64,000 nt of DNA from Flavimaribacter sediminis (GTDB lineage: Bacteria > Pseudomonadota > Alphaproteobacteria > Rhizobiales > Rhizobiaceae), in NCBI RefSeq assembly GCF_019492055.1, contig NZ_JAICBX010000002.1, positions 1,240,001-1,304,000 on the forward strand. The letters are read 5' to 3'. The translations under genes and the position numbers were made by a program. The notes beneath the pieces are model-generated. The model had not been told where the DNA came from, ran no database searches, and saw nothing but the letters and a program-made list of their open reading frames with translations. Within the stretch, counting starts at the first letter, position 1; every line of letters begins with the position of its first letter. Positions 9,833-19,836 of this stretch are shown one piece after another.

Positions 9833-10198
9833 GCGGTATCTCCGTCTTTTTTAAGGCTCGACCATCCGCCGGTTTCGGCCAGTGCGTGCCGCCAATCGGG
9901 CTCTCATGGGGGCAAAGCTAGAACAAATTGTGGCGAGGCGCCATGGAAAGTGCGCCGTTGTCGTCTCAGGCCTTGTCTTTCCTTGGACGACCAGCGCTCT
10001 GCAAAACCCGGATTTCAACAAATTGCTGCGCTGCAACGCGATTTATAAACCGATTTAAAAATTTTCACAGAATTTTAAATCGATTAATAATCTGAATTTA
10101 TTGTATTTTTTGCGAATTCAATGTTGATTGTCGAAAATTATCTCCCTATGTTCCCGAAACTTTTTAAACGGGAACTCAACGACGGCAAGGCGACCATC
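9833..10198. promoter_or_regulatory. Divergent chvI / pckA control region
   Basis: 366 bp without a gene between the two divergent start codons. The chvI side is GC-rich; the pckA side (about 10041-10130) turns sharply AT-rich and carries the paired palindromes described separately. Promoters for both units must lie here. I cannot assign -35/-10 boxes with confidence. Confidence 0.7.
10044..10090. promoter_or_regulatory. Paired operator-like palindromes upstream of pckA
   Basis: CGATTTAAAA (10051-10060) and TTTTAAATCG (10073-10082) form a perfect 10-bp inverted repeat with a 12-nt spacer. Each arm's CG is also the centre of a looser AT-rich dyad with a central CpG, as in LacI/GalR operators. 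The two centres (10051/52 and 10081/82) are 30 bp apart, near three helical turns. Rhizobial pckA is known to be controlled by a LacI/GalR-type regulator (PckR); that these are its sites is an inference. Confidence 0.5.
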
Positions 10199-11821
10199 AT
10201 GCAGAAAAATGCAGGCGAAAGTGGACAGCGCAATCCATCGGCCGGAATCGAAAGCACTGGCCTGAAGAATCTCGGTCACGTGTATTACAACCTCGTTGAG
10301 GCCGAGCTTTACGAGAGATCGCTGAGGCGCGGCGAAGCGTCGCTCACTGCCCACGGGGCGCTGTGCGCCAAGACCGGACAGCACACCGGCCGGTCGGCGC
10401 AAGACAAATACATCGTCTGCGACGACGCAACCGAGAGCCAGATCTGGTGGGACAACAACAAGGCCCTGTCGCGCGATCATTTCGACGCTCTGCACGCCGA
10501 TTTCCTCGCCCACGCGGAAGGCAAGGACCTCTTCGTCCAGGACCTGATCGGCGGCGCTGATGAAGCCAACGCCCTGCCGTCTCGCGTCATCACGGAATTC
10601 GCCTGGCATTCGCTGTTCATTCGCAATCTCCTCATTCGTCCTGATCGCGACGCGCTTGAAGATTTCGTTCCCAAATTGACGATCATCGACCTGCCGTCCT
10701 TCAAAGCCGATCCGGAGCGTCACGGCTGTCGAAGCGAAACCATCATCGCGGCCGACCTCATGCGCGGGATCGTGCTGATCGGCGGCACGTCCTACGCCGG
10801 CGAGATGAAGAAATCCGTGTTCACGGTGCTCAACTACCTGCTTCCCGAACGCGGCGTAATGCCCATGCATTGCTCCGCCAACCAGGGACCGGACGGCGAC
10901 ACGGCGGTATTCTTCGGACTTTCCGGAACTGGAAAGACCACGCTTTCGGCCGACCCGGCGCGCACCTTGATCGGCGATGACGAGCATGGCTGGGGCGAAG
11001 ACGGCGTGTTCAACTTCGAGGGCGGCTGCTATGCCAAGACCATCCGTCTTTCTGAAGAGGCCGAACCGGAAATCTTCGCCACGACCCGGCGCTTCGGCAC
11101 GGTTCTGGAAAATGTCATTCTCGACGAAAACCGAGTTCCCGATTTCGACGACGGTTCGTTGACGGAAAACACGCGCTGCGCCTATCCGCTTCACTTCATT
11201 CCGAACGCAAGCGCCACCGGAAAGGCGACCAAGCCTTCCAATATCGTAATGCTGACAGCGGACGCCTTCGGCGTGCTCCCGCCGATCGCAAAGCTGACGC
11301 CCGCTCAGGCCATGTATCATTTCCTGTCCGGCTACACGGCCAAGGTCGCCGGCACCGAAAAAGGCGTGACCGAACCCGAGGCGACCTTCTCCACCTGTTT
11401 CGGCGCGCCTTTCATGCCGCGCCATCCATCGGTCTACGGAAATCTGCTGCGGGATCTGATCGCCCGGGAGAATGTCGATTGCTGGCTGGTCAACACCGGC
11501 TGGACCGGCGGAGCCTACGGGACCGGCAGCCGTATGCCGATCAAGGCGACGCGCACATTGCTCACCGCCGCGCTCGACGGCTCCCTGAACCAGGCCGAAT
11601 TCCGGCGCGATCCGAATTTCGGCATACTCGCGCCTGTCGCGGTTCCGGGCGTTGACAGCAGCATTCTCGACCCGCGGTCGACCTGGGCAGACAAGCAGGC
11701 CTATGACGAACAGGCCCGCCGTCTGGTGGACATGTTCACAGGCAATTTCGAAAAGTTCGAATCGCATGTCGAAAGCGACGTGCTTGGCGCCGCGCCCGGA
11801 ATGCTGGAAGCCGCCGAATAA
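10199..11821 (+). CDS. pckA: Phosphoenolpyruvate carboxykinase (ATP)
   Basis: Converts oxaloacetate and ATP to PEP, the entry step of gluconeogenesis from C4 acids. 540 residues from the ATG at 10199, close to the usual 535-540. The P-loop GLSGTGKT is at 240-247, followed by DDEHGW (metal/ATP region). Arg in HTGRSAQDK near 64 is a substrate contact. The frame is open to 10121, but those 26 codons lie in the AT-rich control region and have no family match. The ribosome site is weak (AAGG about 9 nt before ATG). A terminator follows. Confidence 0.95.
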   Translation: MQKNAGESGQRNPSAGIESTGLKNLGHVYYNLVEAELYERSLRRGEASLTAHGALCAKTGQHTGRSAQDKYIVCDDATESQIWWDNNKALSRDHFDALHADFLAHAEGKDLFVQDLIGGADEANALPSRVITEFAWHSLFIRNLLIRPDRDALEDFVPKLTIIDLPSFKADPERHGCRSETIIAADLMRGIVLIGGTSYAGEMKKSVFTVLNYLLPERGVMPMHCSANQGPDGDTAVFFGLSGTGKTTLSADPARTLIGDDEHGWGEDGVFNFEGGCYAKTIRLSEEAEPEIFATTRRFGTVLENVILDENRVPDFDDGSLTENTRCAYPLHFIPNASATGKATKPSNIVMLTADAFGVLPPIAKLTPAQAMYHFLSGYTAKVAGTEKGVTEPEATFSTCFGAPFMPRHPSVYGNLLRDLIARENVDCWLVNTGWTGGAYGTGSRMPIKATRTLLTAALDGSLNQAEFRRDPNFGILAPVAVPGVDSSILDPRSTWADKQAYDEQARRLVDMFTGNFEKFESHVESDVLGAAPGMLEAAE

Positions 11822-11847
11822 GGTAAACAAACGCCGGAATAATCACA

Positions 11848-11875
11848 GCCGCGGATTCCGGTCCGCGGCTTTTTT
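11848..11875 (+). terminator. Intrinsic terminator after pckA
   Basis: GCCGCGGA (11848-11855) pairs with TCCGCGGC (11862-11869), 8 bp with a 6-nt loop, followed by TTTTTT (11870-11875). It lies 26 nt after the pckA stop. Confidence 0.9.
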
Positions 11876-11919
11876 GCGTGGTTTCGCAAGACTGCTTTCT
11901 GCTGTAGTGAGAACCCGCC

Positions 11920-12354
11920 ATGGCCAGCGAAACGCTCTACATAAACCGGACGATCAGAATCGAAGGGTGGGAACTCGTCGAACAGTTCGTTCGCGCATCC
12001 GGACCGGGCGGGCAAAATGTCAACAAGGTTTCGAGCGCCGTGCAATTGCGGTTCGACGTCCGGAATTCGCCGTCCCTGCCGTCGGCGGTCAAGGACCGGC
12101 TGACGCGGCTGGCCGGGCGGCGGCTGACCAAGGACGGCGTGCTGGTGATCGAGGCGGATCGCCATCGCACCCAGGAACGCAATCGGGAGGACGCCCGCGA
12201 AAGGCTCAAGGCGCTGATCCTTCGGGCTGCTGCGCCGCCGCCGCCAAAACGCGTGCCGACCAAACCAACGCGCGGATCGGTCGAACGGCGGCTCAAGGCG
12301 AAGTCTGAACGGTCCCGGACAAAAAGTCTGCGAGGCAATGTCAATGACGATTGA
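11920..12354 (+). CDS. arfB: Peptidyl-tRNA hydrolase ArfB (YaeJ-type ribosome rescue factor)
   Basis: 144 residues. It carries the release-factor GGQ motif (SGPGGQNVNKV, GGQ at 30-32) but none of the stop-codon-reading domains. A basic C-terminal tail (about 105-140, many Lys/Arg) is what ArfB uses to sense an empty mRNA channel. It frees ribosomes stalled on mRNA ends by hydrolysing peptidyl-tRNA. Length and layout match ArfB rather than RF1/RF2. Its last 17 nt overlap the start of alkB, indicating translational coupling. Confidence 0.93.
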   Translation: MASETLYINRTIRIEGWELVEQFVRASGPGGQNVNKVSSAVQLRFDVRNSPSLPSAVKDRLTRLAGRRLTKDGVLVIEADRHRTQERNREDARERLKALILRAAAPPPPKRVPTKPTRGSVERRLKAKSERSRTKSLRGNVNDD

Positions 12355-12964
12355 CCGTCTGCCCGACGGCGTCGACTATCATCCGGGCTGGCTGGACGCC
12401 GCCGCCCAGACGGCGCTGCTTGAAGACATCCGCGCGGTTGTGGCGCAAGCTCCGCTTTTCACGCCAAGAATGCCGCGCACCGGAAAGCCGATGCATGTTC
12501 GCATGAGCAATTGCGGCGCGCTTGGATGGGTCACGGACAAGGAAGGCGGCTATCGCTACCAGACGACCCATCCGGAGACCGGGCGTCCCTGGCCGCCAAT
12601 GCCGGAAATGCTGCGCGAACTCTGGAACCGGTTGTCCGGCTGCAAAGCGCCAGCCCAGGCGTGCCTCATAAACTTCTACGAAGCGGACGCCAAAATGGGA
12701 CTGCATCAGGATCGCGACGAAAAAACCTTTTCCGCCCCGGTGCTTTCGGTGTCGCTTGGCGACGATTGCCTGTTCAGGATCGGCGGTTTGACAAGAGGCG
12801 GGCCTACGCAATCCCTGAGACTTGCAAGCGGCGACGTGATCCAGCTCGGCGGTGAGTCGCGGTTGCGCTACCACGGCGTCGACCGGATCTATCCCGGAAC
12901 ATCCATGCTGATGAAGAAGGAAGGCAGGATCAATCTCACCCTGCGCCGGGTGGACCCGGTCTGA
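12338..12964 (+). CDS. alkB: AlkB-type Fe(II)/2-oxoglutarate nucleic-acid dealkylase
   Basis: 208 residues. Iron ligands are His123 and Asp125 (GLHQDRDE) and His179 (RYHGVDR); the 2-oxoglutarate-binding segment R-x-N-x-T-x-R is seen as RINLTLR at 197-203. AlkB oxidatively removes methyl groups such as 1-meA and 3-meC from DNA and RNA. The ATG at 12338 lies inside the end of arfB; a second ATG two codons later is also possible. It converges on coaA, 12 nt away. Confidence 0.93.
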   Translation: MSMTIDRLPDGVDYHPGWLDAAAQTALLEDIRAVVAQAPLFTPRMPRTGKPMHVRMSNCGALGWVTDKEGGYRYQTTHPETGRPWPPMPEMLRELWNRLSGCKAPAQACLINFYEADAKMGLHQDRDEKTFSAPVLSVSLGDDCLFRIGGLTRGGPTQSLRLASGDVIQLGGESRLRYHGVDRIYPGTSMLMKKEGRINLTLRRVDPV

Positions 12965-12976
12965 ACAGTCGCCCGT

Positions 12977-13969
12977 TCACAGTTTACGCAGCGCCACCTG
13001 TTTCGTGAGATGGTCGGCGCCTTTCTGCAGGATCAGGTCAGCCCGCGGCCGCGTCGGCAGAATGTTTTGCTTGAGGTTTTTCAGGTTGATGTTCTCCCAG
13101 AGCCCGTTGGCGATCGCCAGCGCCGTTTGCTCGGAGACAGCCGCATAGCGGTGGAAGAACGAATCTGGATTTGTAAAGGCAGTGTCGCGCAGGCGCATGA
13201 ACCGGTCCACATACCATTTGTGGATCAGGTCCTCCTGCGCATCGATATAGATCGAAAAATCGAAGAAATCGGAGACGAAGGGAACAATCTTGCCGTCTTC
13301 GGGCAGATCGCGCACCTGCAGCACGTTGATACCCTCGAAAATCAGGATATCCGGCCGGTCGATCTCTATGTGTTCATCCGGAATCACATCATAGATCAGG
13401 TGGGAATAGACCGGCGCCTTGACATTCGGCCGGCCAGCTTTGATGTCGGCGAGAAACTTCAGAATCGTGCCAACATCATAGCTTTCCGGAAAACCCTTGC
13501 GTTCCATCAGACCGTCGCGGCGCAGAACGGCGTTGGGATGCAGAAAGCCGTCTGTGGTGATGAGATCGACCTTCGGCTTGCCCGACCAGCGCGCCAGCAG
13601 TTCCTTCAGAATGCGGGCGGTTGTTGACTTTCCGACCGCCACCGAACCGGCGATGCCAATGATGAACGGTGTTTTCGTGGCGTCTGGCACGGACAGAAAT
13701 TTCCTGCGCTGTTCGAAGAGCAGGCGCGATGCTTCGACGTGTGAATAGAGCAATCGCGAAAGCGAGAGGTAGATCCGGCGCACCTCGTCGAGATCGACCG
13801 GATCGTCGATCGAACGCAGCCGGTCGACTTCGTCTTCTGCGAGCGTCAGCGGCGTGTCGGCCCTGAACTTCGCCCATCTATCGGCGGTGAAGACCCTGTA
13901 GGGCGAATATTCGCTGCCATCCATATGGTCGAGCGATTCACCGGGTTGTGGGGAAATCTGCTTATCCAT
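12977..13969 (-). CDS. coaA: Pantothenate kinase type I
   Basis: First committed step of coenzyme A synthesis. 330 residues with the P-loop [12 protein letters not shown] (105-116) and TTDGFLHPN, typical of the CoaA/PRK-like fold. It overlaps the hisE stop by 8 nt and is the last gene of the his cluster, an arrangement common in Rhizobiales. Confidence 0.96.
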   Translation of the reverse strand: MDKQISPQPGESLDHMDGSEYSPYRVFTADRWAKFRADTPLTLAEDEVDRLRSIDDPVDLDEVRRIYLSLSRLLYSHVEASRLLFEQRRKFLSVPDATKTPFIIGIAGSVAVGKSTTARILKELLARWSGKPKVDLITTDGFLHPNAVLRRDGLMERKGFPESYDVGTILKFLADIKAGRPNVKAPVYSHLIYDVIPDEHIEIDRPDILIFEGINVLQVRDLPEDGKIVPFVSDFFDFSIYIDAQEDLIHKWYVDRFMRLRDTAFTNPDSFFHRYAAVSEQTALAIANGLWENINLKNLKQNILPTRPRADLILQKGADHLTKQVALRKL

Positions 13970-14294
13970 GGCTACTGGCTTTACGGTTCGCCTTTTCCTG
14001 AACTCCGGTTTGCGAGCGCCTGTTTTCGAGTTCGGTCATCACCTCGTCGACGCCAACGCCGGCGATCCTGAGGACAACGAGCAGATGATAGAGCAGATCG
14101 GCGGATTCCCCGATCAAGGCCTTGCGATCACCGGAAACGGCGGCGATAACCGCTTCCACGGCCTCCTCGCCAAGCTTCTGGGCCGCTTTTTCCTGGCCCG
14201 CTGCGACCAGCCGCGCCGTCCAGGAATCCCGTTGCGACGCCTCGGCGCGCTCCGCTATGACTTTTTCCAGTTCGTCGAGTGTAAATCCGGACAT
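13962..14294 (-). CDS. hisE: Phosphoribosyl-ATP diphosphatase
   Basis: Second step of histidine synthesis, hydrolysing PR-ATP to PR-AMP. 110 residues from the ATG at 14294 ([13 protein letters not shown]). The acidic helix [13 protein letters not shown] and [11 protein letters not shown] are the MazG-like metal-binding motifs. The frame is open to 14405, but those codons overlap the hisF tail and lack similarity. It starts 19 nt after hisF. Confidence 0.96.
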   Translation of the reverse strand: MSGFTLDELEKVIAERAEASQRDSWTARLVAAGQEKAAQKLGEEAVEAVIAAVSGDRKALIGESADLLYHLLVVLRIAGVGVDEVMTELENRRSQTGVQEKANRKASSHG

Positions 14295-14313
14295 CGCCAA
14301 CTCCGTTGCGCGC

Positions 14314-15090
14314 TCAGTCGAGACGCATGGGGATCCCAGCTTCGGCCATGTGGCGCTTGGCTTCACGAATACTATAGGTCCCGAAATGAAAAATCGAGGC
14401 GGCAAGCACCGCCGTCGCGTGGCCTTCCAGAACGCCTTCGGCCATATGATCGAGGGTTCCGACGCCGCCTGAGGCTATCACCGGTACGGACACCGCATCG
14501 GCGACGGCGCGCGTCAGGGGAATATCGAAACCGCTTTTGGTGCCATCGCGGTCCATGGATGTAAGGAGGATTTCGCCGGCGCCGAGATCCACAACCTTGC
14601 GGGCGAAACCGATGGCCTCGATCCCGGTCGGTTCACGACCGCCATGAGTGAAGATTTCCCAACGATCCGCCTCGTTCTCGCCGCTCACCTTCTTGGCGTC
14701 AATCGCCACGACGATGCATTGATTGCCGAACTTGTCGGCGGCTTCGGCTACAAATTCCGGGTTCTTCACGGCCGCCGTATTGATAGAGACCTTGTCGGCG
14801 CCGGCAAGCAGCAATTTGCGTATATCGGCGACCGTCCTCACACCGCCGCCGACTGTCAGCGGCATGAAACACTGTTCGGCGGTGCGCGCAACGACATCGT
14901 AAATCGTATCGCGATTGTCGGACGAGGCGGTAATATCGAGGAAACAGAGTTCGTCGGCCCCGGCCGCGTCATAGACGCGCGCCTGTTCGACCGGGTCGCC
15001 GGCGTCGATGAGATCGACAAAGTTGACGCCTTTGACGACGCGCCCGTCTTTCACGTCGAGACAGGGAATGACGCGTGCTTTCAGTGTCAT
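14314..15090 (-). CDS. hisF: Imidazole glycerol phosphate synthase, cyclase subunit
   Basis: 258-residue beta/alpha barrel that, with HisH, makes imidazole glycerol phosphate and AICAR. Catalytic Asp12 (IPCLDVKDG) and the second Asp in AIDAKK near 130 are present; the phosphate-binding SGGVG is near the C-terminus. Its ATG overlaps the hisA stop by 4 nt (ATGA). Confidence 0.97.
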   Translation of the reverse strand: MTLKARVIPCLDVKDGRVVKGVNFVDLIDAGDPVEQARVYDAAGADELCFLDITASSDNRDTIYDVVARTAEQCFMPLTVGGGVRTVADIRKLLLAGADKVSINTAAVKNPEFVAEAADKFGNQCIVVAIDAKKVSGENEADRWEIFTHGGREPTGIEAIGFARKVVDLGAGEILLTSMDRDGTKSGFDIPLTRAVADAVSVPVIASGGVGTLDHMAEGVLEGHATAVLAASIFHFGTYSIREAKRHMAEAGIPMRLD

Positions 15091-15830
15091 GACTCAATCC
15101 CTGCGACGGTTTCGAGCATGGAAAGGGCTTCAGCCGGATCGATGCGGCCGTCATAAAGGGCGCGACCGGAGATCGCGCCTTCGAGGACGGCGGCGTCTGC
15201 TCTGGTCAACCGTTCGATGTCGTCCATCGACGCCAGGCCGCCTGACGCAATCACCGGGATTGCGACGCTTGCAGCCAGCTCCAGCGTCGAATCCCAGTTG
15301 ATGCCTGCAAGCACGCCGTCCCGGTCGATATCCGTGTAGATGATCGCTGCGACGCCCGCGCCCTCGAATTGTTTCGCAAGTTCAATCGCGCCCAGTTCGG
15401 ACGCTTCGGCCCAACCCTCAACGGCGACCTTGCCGCCCCGCGCGTCGATGCCGACTGCGATGCGTCCGGGAAACAGTCGGCAGGCCTCTTTGACGAGATC
15501 CGGATCGCGGACCGCGACGGTTCCGAGAATGACGCGGGCAAGGCCCTTGCCGAGCCAGGCCTCGATGTGGCCGATGCTGCGGATGCCTCCCCCAAGCTGC
15601 ACGGGATTGGACGTCGCCTTCAGGATGGCGTCGACCGCCGCCCCATTGACGCTTTCGCCCGCGAAGGCTCCATTGAGATCCACCACATGGAGCCATTTGA
15701 AGCCCTGATCCTGAAACCGGCGAGCCTGCGCGGCCGGGTCGGTGTTGTACACCGTCGCGCGGTCCATATCGCCAAGCTTGAGACGAACGCAAACGCCGTC
15801 CTTCAGATCAATGGCCGGAAACAGGATCAT
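15087..15830 (-). CDS. hisA: ProFAR isomerase
   Basis: 247-residue beta/alpha barrel isomerase of histidine synthesis. Asp8 ([12 protein letters not shown]) and the later Asp in YTDIDRDG are the acid/base pair. A GTG nine bases upstream (15839) is in frame, but GAGG sits 8 nt before the ATG at 15830 and directly against the GTG, so the ATG is chosen. The hisH stop overlaps this ATG by 4 nt, and the hisF start overlaps the hisA stop likewise. Confidence 0.97.
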   Translation of the reverse strand: MILFPAIDLKDGVCVRLKLGDMDRATVYNTDPAAQARRFQDQGFKWLHVVDLNGAFAGESVNGAAVDAILKATSNPVQLGGGIRSIGHIEAWLGKGLARVILGTVAVRDPDLVKEACRLFPGRIAVGIDARGGKVAVEGWAEASELGAIELAKQFEGAGVAAIIYTDIDRDGVLAGINWDSTLELAASVAIPVIASGGLASMDDIERLTRADAAVLEGAISGRALYDGRIDPAEALSMLETVAGIES

Positions 15831-16477
15831 GGAGACCACCTCAGAAAATTCGCGATCAGTTTCAGCCCGAGCATCTGGCTCTTTTCGGGATGAAACTGGG
15901 TTCCAGCCATATTGTCACGGGCTACGATCGCCGTGACCGGACCGCCATAGGAGGTATCGGCCACGATGTCCTCCGGGTTCTCCGAGTCGAGGAAATAGGA
16001 GTGGACGAAATAAGCGTGCAGACCATCGGAACCAGTCGGAACGCCTTCCAGAAGCGCATGGCCGCGGCGGACTTCCAGGGTGTTCCAGCCGATCTGGGGT
16101 ATCTTGAGGGTCGGATCCTGCGGTTCCATGATCCTGACATCGCCGGCAATCCACCCGAATCCGTCTGTCACGGTCTTTTCCAGTCCGCGGGCAGCCATGA
16201 GTTGCATGCCGACGCAGATACCGAGAAACGGTCGCGTAGCCGTGACAACGGCTTGTGTGAGCGCATCGTCCATACCGGCGATCGCCGCAAGACCATTGCG
16301 ACAGTCGGCAAAAGCTCCGACGCCGGGCAGAACGACGCGATCGGCGATCGCCACCACTTCCGGCCGGTCGGTCAGAATGATTTCGGCGTCTGTTTCTGTT
16401 TCACGGGCGGCCCGTTCGAAAGCCTTGACGGCCGACCGAAGATTGCCCGATCCGTAATCAATAATGGCGACTTTCAT
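15827..16477 (-). CDS. hisH: Imidazole glycerol phosphate synthase, glutaminase subunit
   Basis: 216-residue class I glutamine amidotransferase feeding ammonia to HisF. The catalytic triad is visible: Cys88 (LGICVGMQL), His196 and Glu198 (QFHPEKS). It starts 5 nt after the DUF2628 gene and overlaps hisA. Confidence 0.97.
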   Translation of the reverse strand: MKVAIIDYGSGNLRSAVKAFERAARETETDAEIILTDRPEVVAIADRVVLPGVGAFADCRNGLAAIAGMDDALTQAVVTATRPFLGICVGMQLMAARGLEKTVTDGFGWIAGDVRIMEPQDPTLKIPQIGWNTLEVRRGHALLEGVPTGSDGLHAYFVHSYFLDSENPEDIVADTSYGGPVTAIVARDNMAGTQFHPEKSQMLGLKLIANFLRWSP

Positions 16478-16482
16478 GACCG

Positions 16483-16965
16483 TCAGCCGTCCATGTCCAG
16501 CAAACCGAGCGCTGGACCCGACGACGTACTTTTTCTGGGGAGTGGTTGCGTCGGCGGCAAGGGCGCTCTTTCAGGTGGTCTCTCAGACAACGAGGATTGC
16601 TCCATGCCGGCGAAATAGATCTCCTCTGCCGTCGCAAGATCCGGCGCGTCGACAACGCCGCGGCAAGTCCATCCCCGGCGTTCGCGCCCGGCAATGCGCA
16701 TCGCGTTGCCCTCAAGCGCCACGTAGACAGAAACCAGCAGCGAGGCCAGGACGAACAGAAGATCCCATTGCGGCAGACCGCCGGAGGCGATCGCCAGACC
16801 GACGGAGACCAGCAGGACGACAGCGGCGTGAAACCACAATCGGTGCCAAAGCAGCCAGAGAAATGGCAAGATCAGGGCGATGAAGGCGAATCCATCCCGG
16901 ATGAAAACGGCGCCTTCATCGAACCGGGACGCCTCCGGAGGCGTCAGAACCACATAGCTTGTCAT
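16483..16965 (-). CDS. DUF2628 membrane protein
   Basis: 160 residues with about three hydrophobic segments (roughly 25-45, 47-62, 66-85) and a proline-rich C-terminal tail. [10 protein letters not shown] at the start and [23 protein letters not shown] after the membrane part are typical of DUF2628 proteins, which recur inside rhizobial his operons. No function is known. It lies 7 nt after hisB and 5 nt before hisH. Confidence 0.85.
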   Translation of the reverse strand: MTSYVVLTPPEASRFDEGAVFIRDGFAFIALILPFLWLLWHRLWFHAAVVLLVSVGLAIASGGLPQWDLLFVLASLLVSVYVALEGNAMRIAGRERRGWTCRGVVDAPDLATAEEIYFAGMEQSSLSERPPERAPLPPTQPLPRKSTSSGPALGLLDMDG

Positions 16966-16972
16966 TTTCGAC

Positions 16973-17578
16973 CTAACCCAGCGTTCCCTTGGTAGAGGGA
17001 ATACGGTCCTTCTGGCGGCTGTCGATCCCGATGGCCGTCCGGAGCACCCGGGCGACCGATTTGAAACATGTTTCGGCGATGTGATGACTGTTGGCGCCGT
17101 AATGGTTCATGATGTGCAGCGTTATGCCGGCGTTCTGGGCGAACGCCTGAAAGAATTCCCGGCAGAGCTCGGTGTCGAACGCGCCGATTTTCTGAGTCGG
17201 AAAATCCACGTTCCAGATCAGATAGGGGCGGCCCGAAACATCCACCGCCGCCTTGGTCAGCGTTTCGTCCATGGCGAGGTCAAGCGACGCGTAACGGGTA
17301 ATGCCGCGCCGGTCTCCAAGCGCTTTTGCAAGCGCCAGGCCGAGCACGATACCGGTGTCCTCCACACAATGGTGATCGTCGATGTGCAGGTCGCCCTTGG
17401 CTTCGATCTGCATGTCGATCAACGAATGCCGGGACAATTGTTCGAGCATATGGTCAAAAAAACCGATCCCGGTCGAGATCTTCGATGCGCCGGCGCCGTC
17501 GAGATCGATCGTGACGGAAATCGATGTCTCATTGGTGTTGCGTTCAATTTGCGCGGCTCTTGCCTGACCGTTGTCCAA
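16973..17578 (-). CDS. hisB: Imidazoleglycerol-phosphate dehydratase, TTG start
   Basis: Manganese enzyme of histidine synthesis, the monofunctional type without a phosphatase domain. 201 residues; the metal motifs are DDHHCVED (67-74) and a later SHHIAET. There is no in-frame ATG before the conserved region. TTG at 17578 is preceded by AGGTGAGG with 7 nt spacing, so it is taken as start. First gene of the hisB-DUF2628-hisH-A-F-E-coaA operon; divergent from hslV. Confidence 0.95.
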   Translation of the reverse strand: MDNGQARAAQIERNTNETSISVTIDLDGAGASKISTGIGFFDHMLEQLSRHSLIDMQIEAKGDLHIDDHHCVEDTGIVLGLALAKALGDRRGITRYASLDLAMDETLTKAAVDVSGRPYLIWNVDFPTQKIGAFDTELCREFFQAFAQNAGITLHIMNHYGANSHHIAETCFKSVARVLRTAIGIDSRQKDRIPSTKGTLG

Positions 17579-17677
17579 AGCACTGCCTCACCTGGTTGAT
17601 AATGAACGCTGCATATCAGGGCGTGAGAAAAATATCCAGAAAAGCATCATGCAGCGCACACGAATCGAGGAGGACGA

Positions 17678-17705
17678 TTTGCAAAGACGGCCGAGCCCCT
17701 TACAT
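17678..17705 (+). promoter_or_regulatory. Possible RpoH-type promoter for hslVU
   Basis: TTTGCA (17678-17683) and CCCCTTACAT (17696-17705) resemble a heat-shock -35/-10 pair, with a 12-nt spacer that is slightly short. It lies about 50 nt before the hslV ATG. HslVU is heat-induced in many bacteria. The match is imperfect. Confidence 0.28.
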
Positions 17706-17757
17706 AGGGACTTCTGCACCGGTGCAAAATCCGGATTCGACACGAGGAAAGGCTTTG

Positions 17758-18336
17758 ATGAGCGAACACGATCCATACGGCGTCATGCACGCCACGACGA
17801 TCATCACTGTGCGCAAGGGCAATCAGGTGGTTATGGCCGGCGACGGGCAGGTGAGCCTTGGCCAGACCGTCATGAAAGGCAACGCCCGCAAGGTTCGCCG
17901 CCTCCGTTCCGGCAAGTCCGGCGAAGCAGACGTTCTTGCAGGGTTCGCCGGCGCGACGGCGGACGCCTTTACCCTGCTTGAACGACTGGAATCAAAGCTG
18001 GAGCAATATCCAGGGCAGCTCATGCGGGCCTGCGTGGAACTGGCGAAGGACTGGCGCACCGACCGTTATCTGCGACGGCTCGAAGCCATGATGCTGGTGG
18101 CGGATCCGGGCACGACGCTGGCGCTGACCGGCACCGGCGACGTGCTGGAGCCGGAACATGGCACAATGGCGATCGGCTCGGGCGGAAACTATGCCTATGC
18201 AGCAGCGCGCGCGCTGATGGACACCGACAATTCGGCCGAGGACATCGCGCGCAAGGCCATGCGGATTGCCAGCGAAATCTGCGTTTACACCAACGACAGC
18301 ATCATCGTCGAAACCCTCGAGAACACCGCGGGCTAA
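17758..18336 (+). CDS. hslV: ATP-dependent protease peptidase subunit HslV
   Basis: Proteolytic chamber of the HslVU protease. 192 residues from ATG 17758 (GAGG about 9 nt upstream). The active-site threonine aligns to Thr13 in MHATTIITV, so 12 residues precede it; in E. coli only Met does. [21 protein letters not shown] is the conserved core. An inner ATG (17785) would still leave Met-His-Ala before the Thr. hslU follows 55 nt downstream. Confidence 0.96.
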   Translation: MSEHDPYGVMHATTIITVRKGNQVVMAGDGQVSLGQTVMKGNARKVRRLRSGKSGEADVLAGFAGATADAFTLLERLESKLEQYPGQLMRACVELAKDWRTDRYLRRLEAMMLVADPGTTLALTGTGDVLEPEHGTMAIGSGGNYAYAAARALMDTDNSAEDIARKAMRIASEICVYTNDSIIVETLENTAG

Positions 18337-18391
18337 GTCCAGGGCTCGCTGCGAACACCCACACAGAAGATCAAGACCAGGTCCAGTACAT

Positions 18392-19699
18392 ATGACAACC
18401 TACTCACCGCGCGAGATCGTCTCCGAGCTCGACCGTTACATCATAGGCCAGAAAGACGCCAAGCGAGCCGTCGCCGTGGCGCTTCGTAATCGCTGGCGCC
18501 GCCAGCAGCTGTCCGACAGCCTGCGCGACGAAGTTATGCCGAAGAACATTCTGATGATCGGCCCGACCGGCGTCGGAAAGACGGAGATCTCGCGTCGGCT
18601 GGCGCGGCTTGCGGGCGCGCCCTTCATCAAGGTTGAAGCCACCAAATTCACCGAAGTCGGCTATGTCGGCCGCGACGTCGAACAGATTATTCGTGATCTG
18701 GTGGAAGTGGGCATTTCTCTCGTGAAGGACAAGAAGCGCGAAGAGGTCAAGGCGAAGGCCCATCTCAACGCCGAGGAACGGGTGCTCGACGCGCTTGTCG
18801 GATCCACGGCGTCGCCTTCGACGCGGGACTCGTTCCGCAAGAAGCTTCGCGACGGTCTTCTCGACGACAAGGAAATCGAGATCGAGGTGGCCGACACAGG
18901 CTCCGGAATGCCGAATTTCGAAATTCCCGGCATGCCGGGCGCCAATATCGGCGTCCTGAACATCTCCGAGATGCTCGGCAAGGCCATGGGTCAGTCGACC
19001 CGCAAGATCCGCACCACGGTCAAGGAGTCCTACAGCCAGCTGATCTCCGATGAATCGGAAAAGCTGCTGGATCAGGACCAGATCCACCAGGAAGCGCTGC
19101 GCATCGTCCAGAATGACGGGATCGTCTTTCTGGACGAGATCGACAAGATCGCGGCGCGCGACGGCGGCATGGGCGCGGGCGTTTCGCGAGAAGGTGTTCA
19201 GCGGGATCTTTTGCCGCTGGTGGAAGGCACGACGGTTGCGACCAAATACGGTCAGGTCAAGACAGACCATATCCTGTTCATCGCTTCAGGCGCCTTCCAT
19301 GTCTCGAAACCGTCCGACCTGCTGCCGGAACTGCAGGGCCGTTTGCCAATCCGCGTCGAGCTGCGCGCGCTGACGAAGGAGGATTTCCGGCGCATCCTGA
19401 CCGAAACTGAAGCAAGCCTCATCAAGCAGTATGTCGCCCTGATGAAAACAGAGGACGTGACGCTGTCCTACACCGAAGACGCGATCGATGCGCTTGCCGA
19501 CGTCGCCGTCGAACTGAACGACAGCGTGGAGAACATTGGAGCGCGGCGGCTTCAGACGGTCATGGAACGGGTTCTCGACGACATTTCCTTCGAAGCGCCC
19601 GACAAAGCCGGCAGCGAGTTCACAATCGATGCGGACTATGTTCGAAAACATGTCGGCGATCTCGCCAAGGACGCCGATCTTTCACGTTACATCCTGTGA
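18392..19699 (+). CDS. hslU: ATP-dependent protease ATPase subunit HslU
   Basis: AAA+ unfoldase that feeds HslV. 435 residues. Walker A is GPTGVGKT (57-64), Walker [12 protein letters not shown] near 246-256, and the intermediate I-domain lies between. The C-terminus LSRYIL is the tail that docks in HslV. The ATG at 18392 follows the hslV stop; the longer frame from 18266 overlaps hslV and is rejected. Confidence 0.97.
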   Translation: MTTYSPREIVSELDRYIIGQKDAKRAVAVALRNRWRRQQLSDSLRDEVMPKNILMIGPTGVGKTEISRRLARLAGAPFIKVEATKFTEVGYVGRDVEQIIRDLVEVGISLVKDKKREEVKAKAHLNAEERVLDALVGSTASPSTRDSFRKKLRDGLLDDKEIEIEVADTGSGMPNFEIPGMPGANIGVLNISEMLGKAMGQSTRKIRTTVKESYSQLISDESEKLLDQDQIHQEALRIVQNDGIVFLDEIDKIAARDGGMGAGVSREGVQRDLLPLVEGTTVATKYGQVKTDHILFIASGAFHVSKPSDLLPELQGRLPIRVELRALTKEDFRRILTETEASLIKQYVALMKTEDVTLSYTEDAIDALADVAVELNDSVENIGARRLQTVMERVLDDISFEAPDKAGSEFTIDADYVRKHVGDLAKDADLSRYIL

Positions 19700-19836
19700 C
19701 TTTTCGGCATCGGTCGCGACAATATATTAGGTTGGTAAAACGGATAATCCTTTGAGACGGTCCCTCAATACTCGACTTTTTGAATTTTGGTCTTAAAAGT
19801 TGCTCTGTCTATTACTTCTTTCGGAGGCCTGTCGCA

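Noticed and set aside
10277-10282. CACGTG core inside pckA as a further parS site
   Set aside because: The flanks do not match the 16-bp palindrome; the same holds for the CACGTG at 5426-5431.
10118-11830. A 570-codon open frame antisense to pckA
   Set aside because: A shadow of pckA: same length, complementary codons, no domain or ribosome site.
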